In this document: positions 14,941-21,863 of the stretch, one piece after another
Layout: each line of letters opens with the position of its first letter
How positions within the stretch are numbered: the stretch's first letter is position 1
Assembly (NCBI GenBank): GCA_905215445.1
Contig: CAJMPZ010000035.1
Location: 1-25,015, forward strand
DNA: 25,015 nt
From: an uncultured bacterium
Lineage (GTDB): Bacteria > Actinomycetota > Coriobacteriia > Coriobacteriales > Coriobacteriaceae
Direction of reading: 5' to 3'
Notes under the pieces: generated by a model
What the model saw: the letters and a program-made list of their open reading frames with translations, nothing else
Told to the model about the DNA's origin: nothing
The model's database searches: none
Program-made: the position numbers and the translations under genes

Positions 14941-15855
14941 CTAGTGGGAGGCCTCGTCGTCGAGTGCGCGCTTAATGCGGTCGCCCTCGGCAAGGAGATT
15001 CTCCAGATAGCGCTGGTCGCGGTCCTTGAGCGCGCGGCTGTAGGCGCCAAGCGATTCGATCAGATGGTCGATCTCGAAGGCGAGCGCGTCGGCGTCGTCG
15101 ATCATGAGCTCGGACCACATTTGCGGGTTGAGGTGCGCCACGCGGGTGAGATCGCGGTAGCTACCGGCCGAAAAGCCGTGGTGGACCTGGGCAGTGGGGC
15201 TTTTGACGTAGGCGTTGGATACCACGTGCGCAAGCTGGCTCGTGAAGGCGATGACACGGTCGTGCTCGGCGGCGCTGGTCACGCTGAACTTGCCAAAGCC
15301 CAAGGGGCGCACCATCTCGCGCACCTGGCCCAAAAGCTCCAGCTTGAGCGCATCGTCCACCGCGGGCGGTACGAGCACCAGCGGGGCGCCCTGGAACAGG
15401 TCGGCGCGGGAGTGTGCATAGCCCGAGTACTGCGTGCCCGCCATGGGGTGCGCGCCCACAAAGTAAAAGCCGTGCTCGTGGGCAAGCTCAAAGGCGCGCT
15501 CGCACACGATACCCTTGACGCCCACCGTGTCAATTACCACGGGGCCCATGATGGCCTCGGTATCGGTGGCGTCGGCGAGTGCCTGGGCGTGTGCCTCGAG
15601 CCACTCGATGCAGGCTTCGGGGTAGCAAGCCAGGACGATGATGTCGCATTCGCCGAGCGTCTCGTCGTTGAGCTCGCCGGCAACGGTGCCCATGCTGGCA
15701 GCCGTCATGACATCGTCATCGGGATCCCAGGCCAGCACGCGGACGCCCGCCTGCGCATAGCCGCGGGCAAAGCTGCCGCCGATGAGGCCAAGGCCGACGA
15801 TGCCGGCGCACTTGGGGCCGCCCTGGTTAACGCGCGCGTTTCTCACTGTACCCAT
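14941..15855 (-). CDS. tyrA: Prephenate dehydrogenase
   Basis: A 304-residue monofunctional prephenate dehydrogenase that oxidatively decarboxylates prephenate to 4-hydroxyphenylpyruvate, the precursor of tyrosine. The N-terminal Rossmann motif is GLGLIGGS (residues 21-28), with acidic DPD at the end of the second strand, suggesting NAD preference (inference). The catalytic His136 lies in GAHPMAGTQYSG. The helical C-terminal half has the typical HDRVIAFTSQLAHVVSNAY and a GSYRDLTRVA-type segment. No ACT or chorismate mutase domain is attached; in this operon the only visible mutase is that of PheA, which may supply prephenate to both branches. ATG 15855 has GGAG six bases upstream inside the end of aroF, and only three bases separate the two genes. 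Confidence 0.95.
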   Translation of the reverse strand: MGTVRNARVNQGGPKCAGIVGLGLIGGSFARGYAQAGVRVLAWDPDDDVMTAASMGTVAGELNDETLGECDIIVLACYPEACIEWLEAHAQALADATDTEAIMGPVVIDTVGVKGIVCERAFELAHEHGFYFVGAHPMAGTQYSGYAHSRADLFQGAPLVLVPPAVDDALKLELLGQVREMVRPLGFGKFSVTSAAEHDRVIAFTSQLAHVVSNAYVKSPTAQVHHGFSAGSYRDLTRVAHLNPQMWSELMIDDADALAFEIDHLIESLGAYSRALKDRDQRYLENLLAEGDRIKRALDDEASH

Positions 15856-15858
15856 GGG

Positions 15859-16881
15859 CTACTCCATGGTCTCTTGGCAGACGACCTCGCGGATGGCTCG
15901 GATGCGGCGCATGGTGTCGTCGAACTGATCGGGGGTGAGGGCCTGGGCGCCGTCGGACCAGGCGCGGCTCGGCTCGTCGTGGACCTCGATCTCCAGGCCG
16001 TTGGCGCCGCAGGCGGTCGCGGCAAGCGCCATGGGCTCAACGTAGCGGGTGTAGCCGGTGGCGTGGCTGGGGTCGGCGACGACGGGCAGGTGCGACAGGT
16101 GGTGCAGCACCGGCACGGCGTTGAGGTCGAAGGTGTTGCGAGTACGGGTTTCGAAGGTGCGGATGCCGCGCTCGCACAGGATGACGTTGTCGTTGCCCTC
16201 GCTCATGATGTACTCGGCGGCCATGAGCAGCTCATCGATCGTGCCGGACATGCCGCGCTTAAGCAAGATCGGAGTCTTGGTCTTGCCGACCTCTTTGAGC
16301 AGAGGGAAGTTCTGGGCGTTGCGGGCGCCGATCTGCATGACGTCGATCTTCTTGTCCAGGAAGACCTGCACGTCGCGCGGGTCCATGATCTCGGTGACGA
16401 TCGGCATGTCGAGCTCGGCAGACGCCTCGCACAGCAGGTCCAGGCCGGCGGGACCCATGCCCTGGTAGGCGTACGGGGAGGTGCGGGGCTTGTAGGCGCC
16501 GCCGCGCAACATCGTGGCGCCGGCGGCCTTCACGCGGCGGGCGATGCGGATGAGGTTCTCGCCCTCGACGGAGCACGGGCCGGCGATGACCTGGAACTGG
16601 TCGCCGCCGATCTTGACGCCGTGGCCGCAGTCGATGACGGAGTCCTCGGGGTGGAACTTGCGGTTGGCGCGCTTGAACGGCTCGGAGACGCGCTGCACGC
16701 GCTCGACGACGTCCATGGACTCGAGCAGGAACGGGTCGATCTTGGTCGTATCGCCCACCAGGCCGATGATCGTCTCGTTCTCGCCGCGCGAGACGTCGGT
16801 TTTCAGGCCCTTTTTCTCAATCCAGCTGACGATATGGCTGACGGCCTCGTCGCTGGCGCTCTGCTTTAAAATTGCAATCAT
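15859..16881 (-). CDS. aroF: 3-deoxy-7-phosphoheptulonate (DAHP) synthase, type I-beta with N-terminal ACT-like domain
   Basis: The entry enzyme of the shikimate pathway, condensing phosphoenolpyruvate and erythrose 4-phosphate. At 340 residues it matches the Thermotoga-type class with an N-terminal ferredoxin-like/ACT-like domain (residues 1-~70) that gives tyrosine feedback inhibition in the Thermotoga enzyme. The barrel has AGPCSVE, RGGAYKPRTSPYAYQG, TEIMDP, QIGARNAQNF, LLKRGM, CERGIRTFE, PVVADPSHATG and GLEIEVHDEP, the expected PEP/E4P and metal-binding signatures. ATG 16881 is chosen by family alignment and an AGAGG site; an in-frame start at 16929 would run through the terminator hairpin. 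As first gene of the aro operon it is the logical control point, and its leader contains an intrinsic terminator. Confidence 0.95.
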   Translation of the reverse strand: MIAILKQSASDEAVSHIVSWIEKKGLKTDVSRGENETIIGLVGDTTKIDPFLLESMDVVERVQRVSEPFKRANRKFHPEDSVIDCGHGVKIGGDQFQVIAGPCSVEGENLIRIARRVKAAGATMLRGGAYKPRTSPYAYQGMGPAGLDLLCEASAELDMPIVTEIMDPRDVQVFLDKKIDVMQIGARNAQNFPLLKEVGKTKTPILLKRGMSGTIDELLMAAEYIMSEGNDNVILCERGIRTFETRTRNTFDLNAVPVLHHLSHLPVVADPSHATGYTRYVEPMALAATACGANGLEIEVHDEPSRAWSDGAQALTPDQFDDTMRRIRAIREVVCQETME

Positions 16882-16891
16882 GGTGTGCCTC

Positions 16892-16954
16892 TCACCTCGA
16901 TGGATAACCCTTGCAAAAACGGCCCGCATCGCGAGCCGTGTATATATGGTGCAT
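16892..16954 (-). other. Candidate 20-codon leader peptide upstream of aroF
   Basis: ATG at 16954 follows the candidate -10 box by five bases, so the RNA could be leaderless. The frame encodes 20 residues, including His2, His3, Tyr5, Phe13 and Tyr17, and stops with TGA at 16894-16892 next to the aroF ribosome binding site. Tyr5 is the codon directly before the terminator stem. There is no Shine-Dalgarno and no run of aromatic codons, so translation is speculative. Confidence 0.3.
16914..16939 (-). terminator. Intrinsic terminator in the aroF leader, probable attenuator
   Basis: On the minus strand a 9-bp stem (16939-16931 with 16927-16919, one T-G pair) with a GAT loop is followed by TTTT (16918-16915). 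It lies after the candidate promoter and 34 bases before the aroF ATG, so RNA ending here would not reach the operon. On the plus strand there is no T-run, so it serves only the aro direction. Confidence 0.7.
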
Positions 16955-16959
16955 GAGAG

Positions 16960-16965
16960 TTTATA
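16960..16965 (-). promoter_or_regulatory. Candidate -10 box of the aro operon
   Basis: TATAAA on the minus strand lies 15 bases before the attenuator stem within an AT-rich patch. No good -35 box stands 16-18 bases upstream; TTAGAA before an overlapping TAGTAT is the nearest match. Confidence 0.4.
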
Positions 16966-17044
16966 CTATCTGATTCGCTTTTGCCTTCTAAAGTGAGCCG
17001 TTGCGCCGCGTCTTCCCCGGAATTGCAAAGCTTTTTCTTTTATT

Positions 17045-17074
17045 TTGATAGCCCGTGGTGCACTTGGGTATAAT
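17045..17074 (+). promoter_or_regulatory. Promoter of tRNA-Arg(CCG)
   Basis: TTGATA (17045-17050) and a perfect TATAAT (17069-17074) are separated by 18 bases. The predicted start is about 5 bases before the tRNA. This is the closest match to the housekeeping consensus in the window. Confidence 0.75.
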
Positions 17075-17085
17075 GCCAACCGTTG

Positions 17086-17162
17086 GCCCTATTAGCTCAG
17101 GGGATTAGAGCGTCTGCCTCCGGAGCAGAAGGCCGTTGGTTCGAATCCAACATGGGGCACCA
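17086..17162 (+). tRNA. tRNA-Arg (anticodon CCG)
   Basis: Complete cloverleaf. Acceptor arm GCCCTAT pairs with ATGGGGC (one T-G pair), D arm is GCTC/GAGC, and anticodon stem TCTGC/GCAGA encloses loop CTCCGGA with CCG at 17120-17122. T arm GTTGG/CCAAC encloses TTCGAAT, and the CCA end is encoded (17160-17162). It reads CGG codons. Confidence 0.96.
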
Positions 17163-17173
17163 TCGAACGTAAG

Positions 17174-17207
17174 ACCGTCCGAACCTCGCATGGTCCGGGC
17201 GGTTTTT
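17174..17207 (+). terminator. Intrinsic terminator after tRNA-Arg(CCG)
   Basis: The stem 17174-17185 with 17192-17203 is 12 positions with one mismatch and one T-G pair. It has a 6-base loop and five T at 17203-17207. It ends only about 30 bases before the start of the next gene. Confidence 0.85.
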
Positions 17208-17238
17208 CTTATACCGACGCGACGTGATGGGACGTGGT

Positions 17239-19956
17239 ATGGCAGCAACGGATATCGAGCGCGGACTCTCGACCGCCGAGGTCGAGGAGCGCATCGCCGC
17301 CGGTAAGATCAACCGCAACATGGAGCTCAAGACCAAGTCGGTCAAAGAGCTCATCATCGAGAACCTCTGCACGCTGTTCAATTTGATCAACGTGATCTTG
17401 GCGTTCCTGGTCATTTTGACCGGTTCGTTTAAGAATCTGACGTTCCTGTTCGTGGTGTTCCTCAATACCGCTATTGGCGTCATTCAGTCCATGCGTTCCA
17501 AGAAGATGGTCGATAAGCTCACGCTGCTGACCTCCAAGAAGGCCATCGCGGTGCGCGACGGCTCCGAGGTTGAGCTCGACCTGGATCAGATTGTGCTCGA
17601 CGACATCATCCGCCTGGGGCGTGGCGACCAGATTCCCGCTGACGCCGTGGTGGTTTCGGGCGAGGCGCTCGTGAACGAGAGCCTGCTGACGGGCGAGAGC
17701 GACCTTATTAAGAAACAGCCCGGTTCCGAGCTCATGAGCGGCAGTTTTATCGACTCGGGCCTGCTGCGCGCCCGCGTGATCCATGTCGGCGCCGACAACT
17801 ACGTGGCCAAAATTAATAACGAGGCCAAGTACGTCAAAAAGGTCAATTCCGAGATCATGAACGCGCTTAACGCCATCGTGCGCTTTGCGAGCATCATCAT
17901 GATCCCGCTCGGTTTGGCGTTGTTTGCCTCGAGTGTGAGCGAGCTGTGGGATGCCGCGGGAACCCCAGGCGATAGCGCGCTTTCGTGGTGCTTCTCCGAG
18001 CTGTTGGCTGGCCATGTGCCTTCGTCGGCGCTGCTGTCCACAGTGGGCGCCCTGCTGGGCATGATCCCGCAAGGCCTGGTGCTGCTGACCTCGTCGGTGC
18101 TCGCCATCGCCACGGTGCGCCTGGCCCGCCGCAAGGTGCTGGCGCAGCAGCTCTACTGCATCGAGACGCTCGCGCGCGTCGACGTGCTGTGCCTGGACAA
18201 GACGGGCACCATCACGTCGGGTCGCATGGAGGTCGAGGGCACGTATCCGCTGCCGGTCGAGGGTATGGGTGCGGGGGAGAGCGACGCCGCCGTTCCCGTC
18301 GATACCACGGTGCTCGATTTTGCGCTGGCTAACGTGGCGCGTGCGACTTCGGCCGATGCCAACGAGACCTGCCAGGCGCTGCTCAACTATTACGCCGATC
18401 GCCCGGTCGAGGTGTCTGAGCCGCTGTCGGTCATTCCGTTCTCGTCCTCCAAAAAGTGGAGTGGCGCTTCGTTTGCGCAGGGCTCCTATGTGATGGGCGC
18501 TGCGCAGTTTGTGCTTTCGGAGCGTGCGTTTTCGCAGGTCGAGAACCGTGTCGCCGAGCTTGCCGATACCTGCCGCGTGCTCGTGGTGGCGCGCGTGGAC
18601 GGCTTTACGCCCGATGGCGATATGGTGGGCGAGGCCGAGCCCGTGGGCTTTGTGACCATCCGCGACGAGATCCGTACCTCGGCGGCCGAGACCATCGGCT
18701 ACTTTAACGAGCAGGGCGTGACCCTCAACGTGATCAGTGGCGACGACCCGCGTACGGTGTCGTCGATCGCACGCGTGGTGGGCGTGCCGGGGGCGGACGC
18801 TTATGTGGACGCCACGACGCTCGATACGCCGGCCAAGCTCGATGCCGCAGTGGACCGCTACCATGTCTTTGGTCGTGTGACCCCGCAGCAGAAGCGCGAG
18901 CTCGTGCAGGCACTCAAGCGCCGCGAGCACACCGTGGCCATGACGGGCGACGGCGTCAACGACGTGCTGGCGCTCAAGGAGGCCGACTGCTCCGTCGCCA
19001 TGGCGGCCGGCTCCGATGCCGCGCGTAACGTGGCCGAGATCGTACTTGTCGACAACGACTTTGCCTCGATGCCCGCCGTGGTGGCCGAGGGCCGTCGCTC
19101 CATCAACAACCTGCAGCGTTCGGCTTCGCTGTTCTTGACCAAGACGCTGTTCTCGATGGGCCTGGCGGCGCTGTGCATCGCGCTGCCGCCGTACCCTTTC
19201 GAGCCGATTCAGATGACGCTCATCAACTTCTTCTGCATTGGCGCGCCGGGCTTTGTCTTGGGCCTGGAGCCCAACAATGCTCGCGTGAAGGGGTCGTTCC
19301 TGACGAACGTGCTCAAGCGGGCACTGCCGGCGTCGATTGCGGTCATTTTGGCCGCGGCGCTCGATATCTTTGTGGCGCGCGTGTTTGGCTTTAACCAGCT
19401 CACGCTGTCTACGATGTGCCTGCTTACGTCGTGCGCGGCGAGCGTCAGCCTGATCTGGCGCATCTCGCAGCCTCTCACGCCCTTGCGCGTGGTGCTCTTT
19501 GTGTTTGTAGTCGCCGGCATCTTGGTGGGCGTTATCGGATTCCCGGAGCTGCTGTCTATTGCCAACCTGTCGATGGGCCAGATGGTTATCTTGGCTGTCA
19601 TCGTGGCCTTTACCTGCTCGGTGTTCTTTAAGCTCGCCACGATGATGGATTCGCTTAAGCCGCGTCGTCGTCATGCCGCAACTGGTTTTGGTCGCGGTGT
19701 GCGCGTCCGCCTGGGTCGCGGTGGCGGCAAGGTGAGCTCGACGGGTTCGACGGCGGAGCGTTTTGCCAAGCGCGTCGCCGCCGACATGGCGCAGCGCCGC
19801 GAATCTCGCACCGTTCGTGAGGCCGAGGCCCGCGCACTCGAGGGCGTGGCCCAGGCCCAGCCCAAGAAAAAGAAGGGTAGCGGAGCCAAGCGCTCTCGCG
19901 TAACCAAGTCCGCCCAAGGCATCAAAGTCTCGATGCCGAGCAAAAAGAAGAAGTAG
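17239..19956 (+). CDS. CtpE-like cation-translocating P-type ATPase with Lys/Arg-rich C-terminal tail
   Basis: A 905-residue P-type ATPase. Residue numbers count from ATG 17239. Landmarks are the actuator loop LTGES (150-154), a PQGL membrane motif where many calcium pumps have PEGL, phosphorylation site DKTGT (Asp320), the KWSGASF nucleotide-binding segment and TGDGVND (569-575). The overall pattern matches mycobacterial CtpE, reported as a calcium importer, and related Gram-positive pumps; ion and direction are unproven here. The last ~100 residues after the final helix form a tail rich in Arg and Lys, ending in two KKKK runs, which I do not recall from CtpE (~800 residues). The start is uncertain: 17224 (GTG) and 17227 (ATG) are in frame, but a GGGACG sequence favours 17239. 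No clear promoter fits in the 30 bases after the tRNA terminator. Confidence 0.88.
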   Translation: MAATDIERGLSTAEVEERIAAGKINRNMELKTKSVKELIIENLCTLFNLINVILAFLVILTGSFKNLTFLFVVFLNTAIGVIQSMRSKKMVDKLTLLTSKKAIAVRDGSEVELDLDQIVLDDIIRLGRGDQIPADAVVVSGEALVNESLLTGESDLIKKQPGSELMSGSFIDSGLLRARVIHVGADNYVAKINNEAKYVKKVNSEIMNALNAIVRFASIIMIPLGLALFASSVSELWDAAGTPGDSALSWCFSELLAGHVPSSALLSTVGALLGMIPQGLVLLTSSVLAIATVRLARRKVLAQQLYCIETLARVDVLCLDKTGTITSGRMEVEGTYPLPVEGMGAGESDAAVPVDTTVLDFALANVARATSADANETCQALLNYYADRPVEVSEPLSVIPFSSSKKWSGASFAQGSYVMGAAQFVLSERAFSQVENRVAELADTCRVLVVARVDGFTPDGDMVGEAEPVGFVTIRDEIRTSAAETIGYFNEQGVTLNVISGDDPRTVSSIARVVGVPGADAYVDATTLDTPAKLDAAVDRYHVFGRVTPQQKRELVQALKRREHTVAMTGDGVNDVLALKEADCSVAMAAGSDAARNVAEIVLVDNDFASMPAVVAEGRRSINNLQRSASLFLTKTLFSMGLAALCIALPPYPFEPIQMTLINFFCIGAPGFVLGLEPNNARVKGSFLTNVLKRALPASIAVILAAALDIFVARVFGFNQLTLSTMCLLTSCAASVSLIWRISQPLTPLRVVLFVFVVAGILVGVIGFPELLSIANLSMGQMVILAVIVAFTCSVFFKLATMMDSLKPRRRHAATGFGRGVRVRLGRGGGKVSSTGSTAERFAKRVAADMAQRRESRTVREAEARALEGVAQAQPKKKKGSGAKRSRVTKSAQGIKVSMPSKKKK

Positions 19957-20059
19957 CTACGCGCCCTGGCGATGTTGAATTGGTGCCTTGTTCCTGTGGG
20001 GCCGTGGCGATGTTATGCTCTAACCTCGATTGTTTGAATTGCTTCGAAAAGAGGATGCC

Positions 20060-21202
20060 GTGATCTGCCCGCATTGCCTTAAGACTATCGAGGACGGCGC
20101 CTCGTTCTGCCCCTACTGCAACGCCTACGTGGGTCCGGGCGATGGTCCGGAGCACACCGAGTTCGTGTTCTGTGAGGGCTGCGGTGCCCGTCTTTCTCCG
20201 CATGATCGTACGTGCCCTAAATGCGGACGCCCCGCTCCGGGTATCCTCTCCGAGGACGCGGCCGCATCCGACCTGGCAGCGGGCCGCACGGCGGGCTTTC
20301 CGCGCCTAACGCAAGAGCAGATTGACACCGAGGTGCCTCATGCGTCGACCTCTGCCGCTGCAGTGCTCTCAGACGCCGCCGACCCCAATGAGACCTGCGT
20401 GCTGCCGGCTTTCGATAAGGATTTCGGTATCCCCAAGGTCGATATTCCCATGCCCGTTTCCCTGCATGACGATGCTCAAAAACCCAAGCGCAAGGTGCAC
20501 CCCGACGAGGACGCCTATCACAAGCACAAGCGTCATATTCCCAAGCCGCTTATTGTCATCGCGGTCCTTGCCGTCGTTTGCGGCGGTGCCTATTGGTTCG
20601 TGACGGCCGATCCCATGGGTGTTATGCCCGGCTTCTACGACCAGTTTGGCCAAGCTGCACAAACCACCTTCCCCACGCGCCAAAAGGGCGAGGCCACTGA
20701 GGACGATACCAAGCAGGACGATTCTGCCGAGGTGGTCCAGGAAGAAACCGTGCTCACCGATGATCAGCTCTATACCAGGCTCGACGGTCTGTATCAGACC
20801 ATCGTGTCCTATGCTGACGAGGATCAGATCGGAGAGGTCATCGATTCCTTCAACAACGGCTATCTCCGAACGCCGCTGTCCACCCGTCAGGAGCTGTCGC
20901 AGAGTGCCTACGCCCTGCGCGACCAGATCAAAAAGACGCAAGATGAGCTCAACAACCTTAAGTACCAGGACGATACGGTCTATGCGGATGACATCACCCA
21001 CTTAAAGCAGCTTGCCGAGTGGATGTATGAGCGCGTCGACGTGATTTGCCAGAGCTGGGATATCTCGCTGGCCATTCCCGATGGCGAGTCGATGAGTTCC
21101 CACCAAAGCGAGATCCTGGCGCCCATCGCGCAGGGCGGCAATAGCGCGCTGAACCAGTACGATGCCAATGTGGGTTCCTGGAAGCCGCAGCAGCGTTCCT
21201 AA
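20060..21202 (+). CDS. Zinc-ribbon membrane protein of unknown function
   Basis: A 380-residue protein I cannot name. It opens with two four-cysteine zinc ribbons: Cys3-x2-Cys6 with Cys17-x2-Cys20, and Cys38-x2-Cys41 with Cys52-x2-Cys55. A low-complexity hydrophilic stretch follows, then a basic HKHKRHIPK segment, one membrane helix at about residues 163-184, and an outer domain of ~195 residues. The outer part is acidic after the helix and then helical, with Gln/Asp/Leu-rich segments that could form a coiled coil. Topology is predicted as cytoplasmic ribbons with an extracytoplasmic C-terminus. GTG 20060 is chosen because GAGG lies five bases upstream; an in-frame TTG at 20030 has none. The TPR protein two genes on has the same layout, which suggests related roles near the envelope (inference). 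Confidence 0.82.
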   Translation: MICPHCLKTIEDGASFCPYCNAYVGPGDGPEHTEFVFCEGCGARLSPHDRTCPKCGRPAPGILSEDAAASDLAAGRTAGFPRLTQEQIDTEVPHASTSAAAVLSDAADPNETCVLPAFDKDFGIPKVDIPMPVSLHDDAQKPKRKVHPDEDAYHKHKRHIPKPLIVIAVLAVVCGGAYWFVTADPMGVMPGFYDQFGQAAQTTFPTRQKGEATEDDTKQDDSAEVVQEETVLTDDQLYTRLDGLYQTIVSYADEDQIGEVIDSFNNGYLRTPLSTRQELSQSAYALRDQIKKTQDELNNLKYQDDTVYADDITHLKQLAEWMYERVDVICQSWDISLAIPDGESMSSHQSEILAPIAQGGNSALNQYDANVGSWKPQQRS

Positions 21203-21240
21203 AATTAGTTCGCCATAGTCGGCATAACCTACGTGCGCAA

Positions 21241-21270
21241 TTGATGTAAGCCCGTGCTTATTGCTACAAT
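21241..21270 (+). promoter_or_regulatory. Promoter of the cyclophilin-TPR unit
   Basis: TTGATG (21241-21246) and TACAAT (21265-21270) are spaced 18 bases apart, about 40 bases before the cyclophilin ATG. The spacer contains the small inverted repeat TAAGC-CCGT-GCTTA (21247-21260). Confidence 0.55.
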
Positions 21271-21309
21271 TCGTACAAATATGCTTTAAACGCACGAGGA
21301 AGGAACCAC

Positions 21310-21852
21310 ATGTTTGGTTTTAAGAAAGAGCTCTACACGCCCGAGTATCAGCTTGTCGGCGACGAGTGCGCCGTAATCGAGACGTCGAAGGGTACCATCA
21401 AGGTCAAGTTTGACGGCGAGGGCGCTCCCATTCATGTCGCGAATTTCTGCGAGCTTTCCACGATGGGCTTCTATGATGGCCTTAAGTTCCATCGCTATGT
21501 GCCCGGTTTTGTTATCCAGGGCGGGGACCCCAATACCCGCGACATGTCCGGCGCCGACGTCGCTGCCGGTCTTGAGGGCCCCGACGGCATGCCCGGTACC
21601 GGTGGCCCCGGCTACTGCATCAAGGGCGAGTTTGCCACCAATCCGCGCAACAGCCATGTCGATGGCGCCCTTGCCATGGCACGCTCCATGGACCCCGATT
21701 CCGCGGGTTCGCAGTTCTACTTCTGCCTGGGTGCCCAGCATAACCTCGATTCCGGTTACACCGTCTTTGGTACCACGGTCGAGGGTCTCGATGTGATTTC
21801 GCAGCTGCGTGCCGGCGACGAGATCGTTCATGTCGAGATCGTTCACGAGTAA
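21310..21852 (+). CDS. Cyclophilin-type peptidyl-prolyl cis-trans isomerase
   Basis: A 180-residue single-domain cyclophilin that catalyses proline cis-trans isomerisation during protein folding. Catalytic Arg62 lies in FHRYVPGFVIQGGDP, and the second signature reads ALAMARSMDPDSAGSQFYFCLG. VFGTTVEGLDVI near the end is also typical. There is no signal peptide or lipobox, so it should be cytoplasmic. The ATG has an AGGAAGG site just upstream, and a good promoter lies ~40 bases before the gene. The TPR membrane protein gene begins 11 bases after the stop, so the two are probably cotranscribed. Whether it folds that protein or the Mre proteins is unknown. Confidence 0.94.
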   Translation: MFGFKKELYTPEYQLVGDECAVIETSKGTIKVKFDGEGAPIHVANFCELSTMGFYDGLKFHRYVPGFVIQGGDPNTRDMSGADVAAGLEGPDGMPGTGGPGYCIKGEFATNPRNSHVDGALAMARSMDPDSAGSQFYFCLGAQHNLDSGYTVFGTTVEGLDVISQLRAGDEIVHVEIVHE

Positions 21853-21863
21853 AGGGGACTTCC

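Noticed and set aside
14857..16869. A 670-codon plus-strand frame opposite aroB, tyrA and aroF
   Set aside because: Shadow of GC-rich codons; the minus strand encodes three complete recognised enzymes.
16882..17080. T-box or other tRNA-sensing riboswitch before aroF
   Set aside because: The leader after the likely promoter is only about 75 bases and the conserved T-box antiterminator sequence is absent.
17224..17226. GTG 17224 as start of the P-type ATPase
   Set aside because: No ribosome binding site precedes it; ATG 17239 is better supported, although 17227 cannot be excluded.
17209..19917. A 902-codon open frame antisense to the P-type ATPase
   Set aside because: Composition is rich in His/Arg/Gly/Gln with no domain, as expected for a mirror frame of a GC-rich gene; the plus-strand frame has all P-type ATPase motifs.
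19967..20014. Ten-base direct repeat TGGCGATGTT before the zinc-ribbon gene
   Set aside because: Only two copies 38 bases apart, one of them overlapping a weak -10 region; could be chance in this composition.
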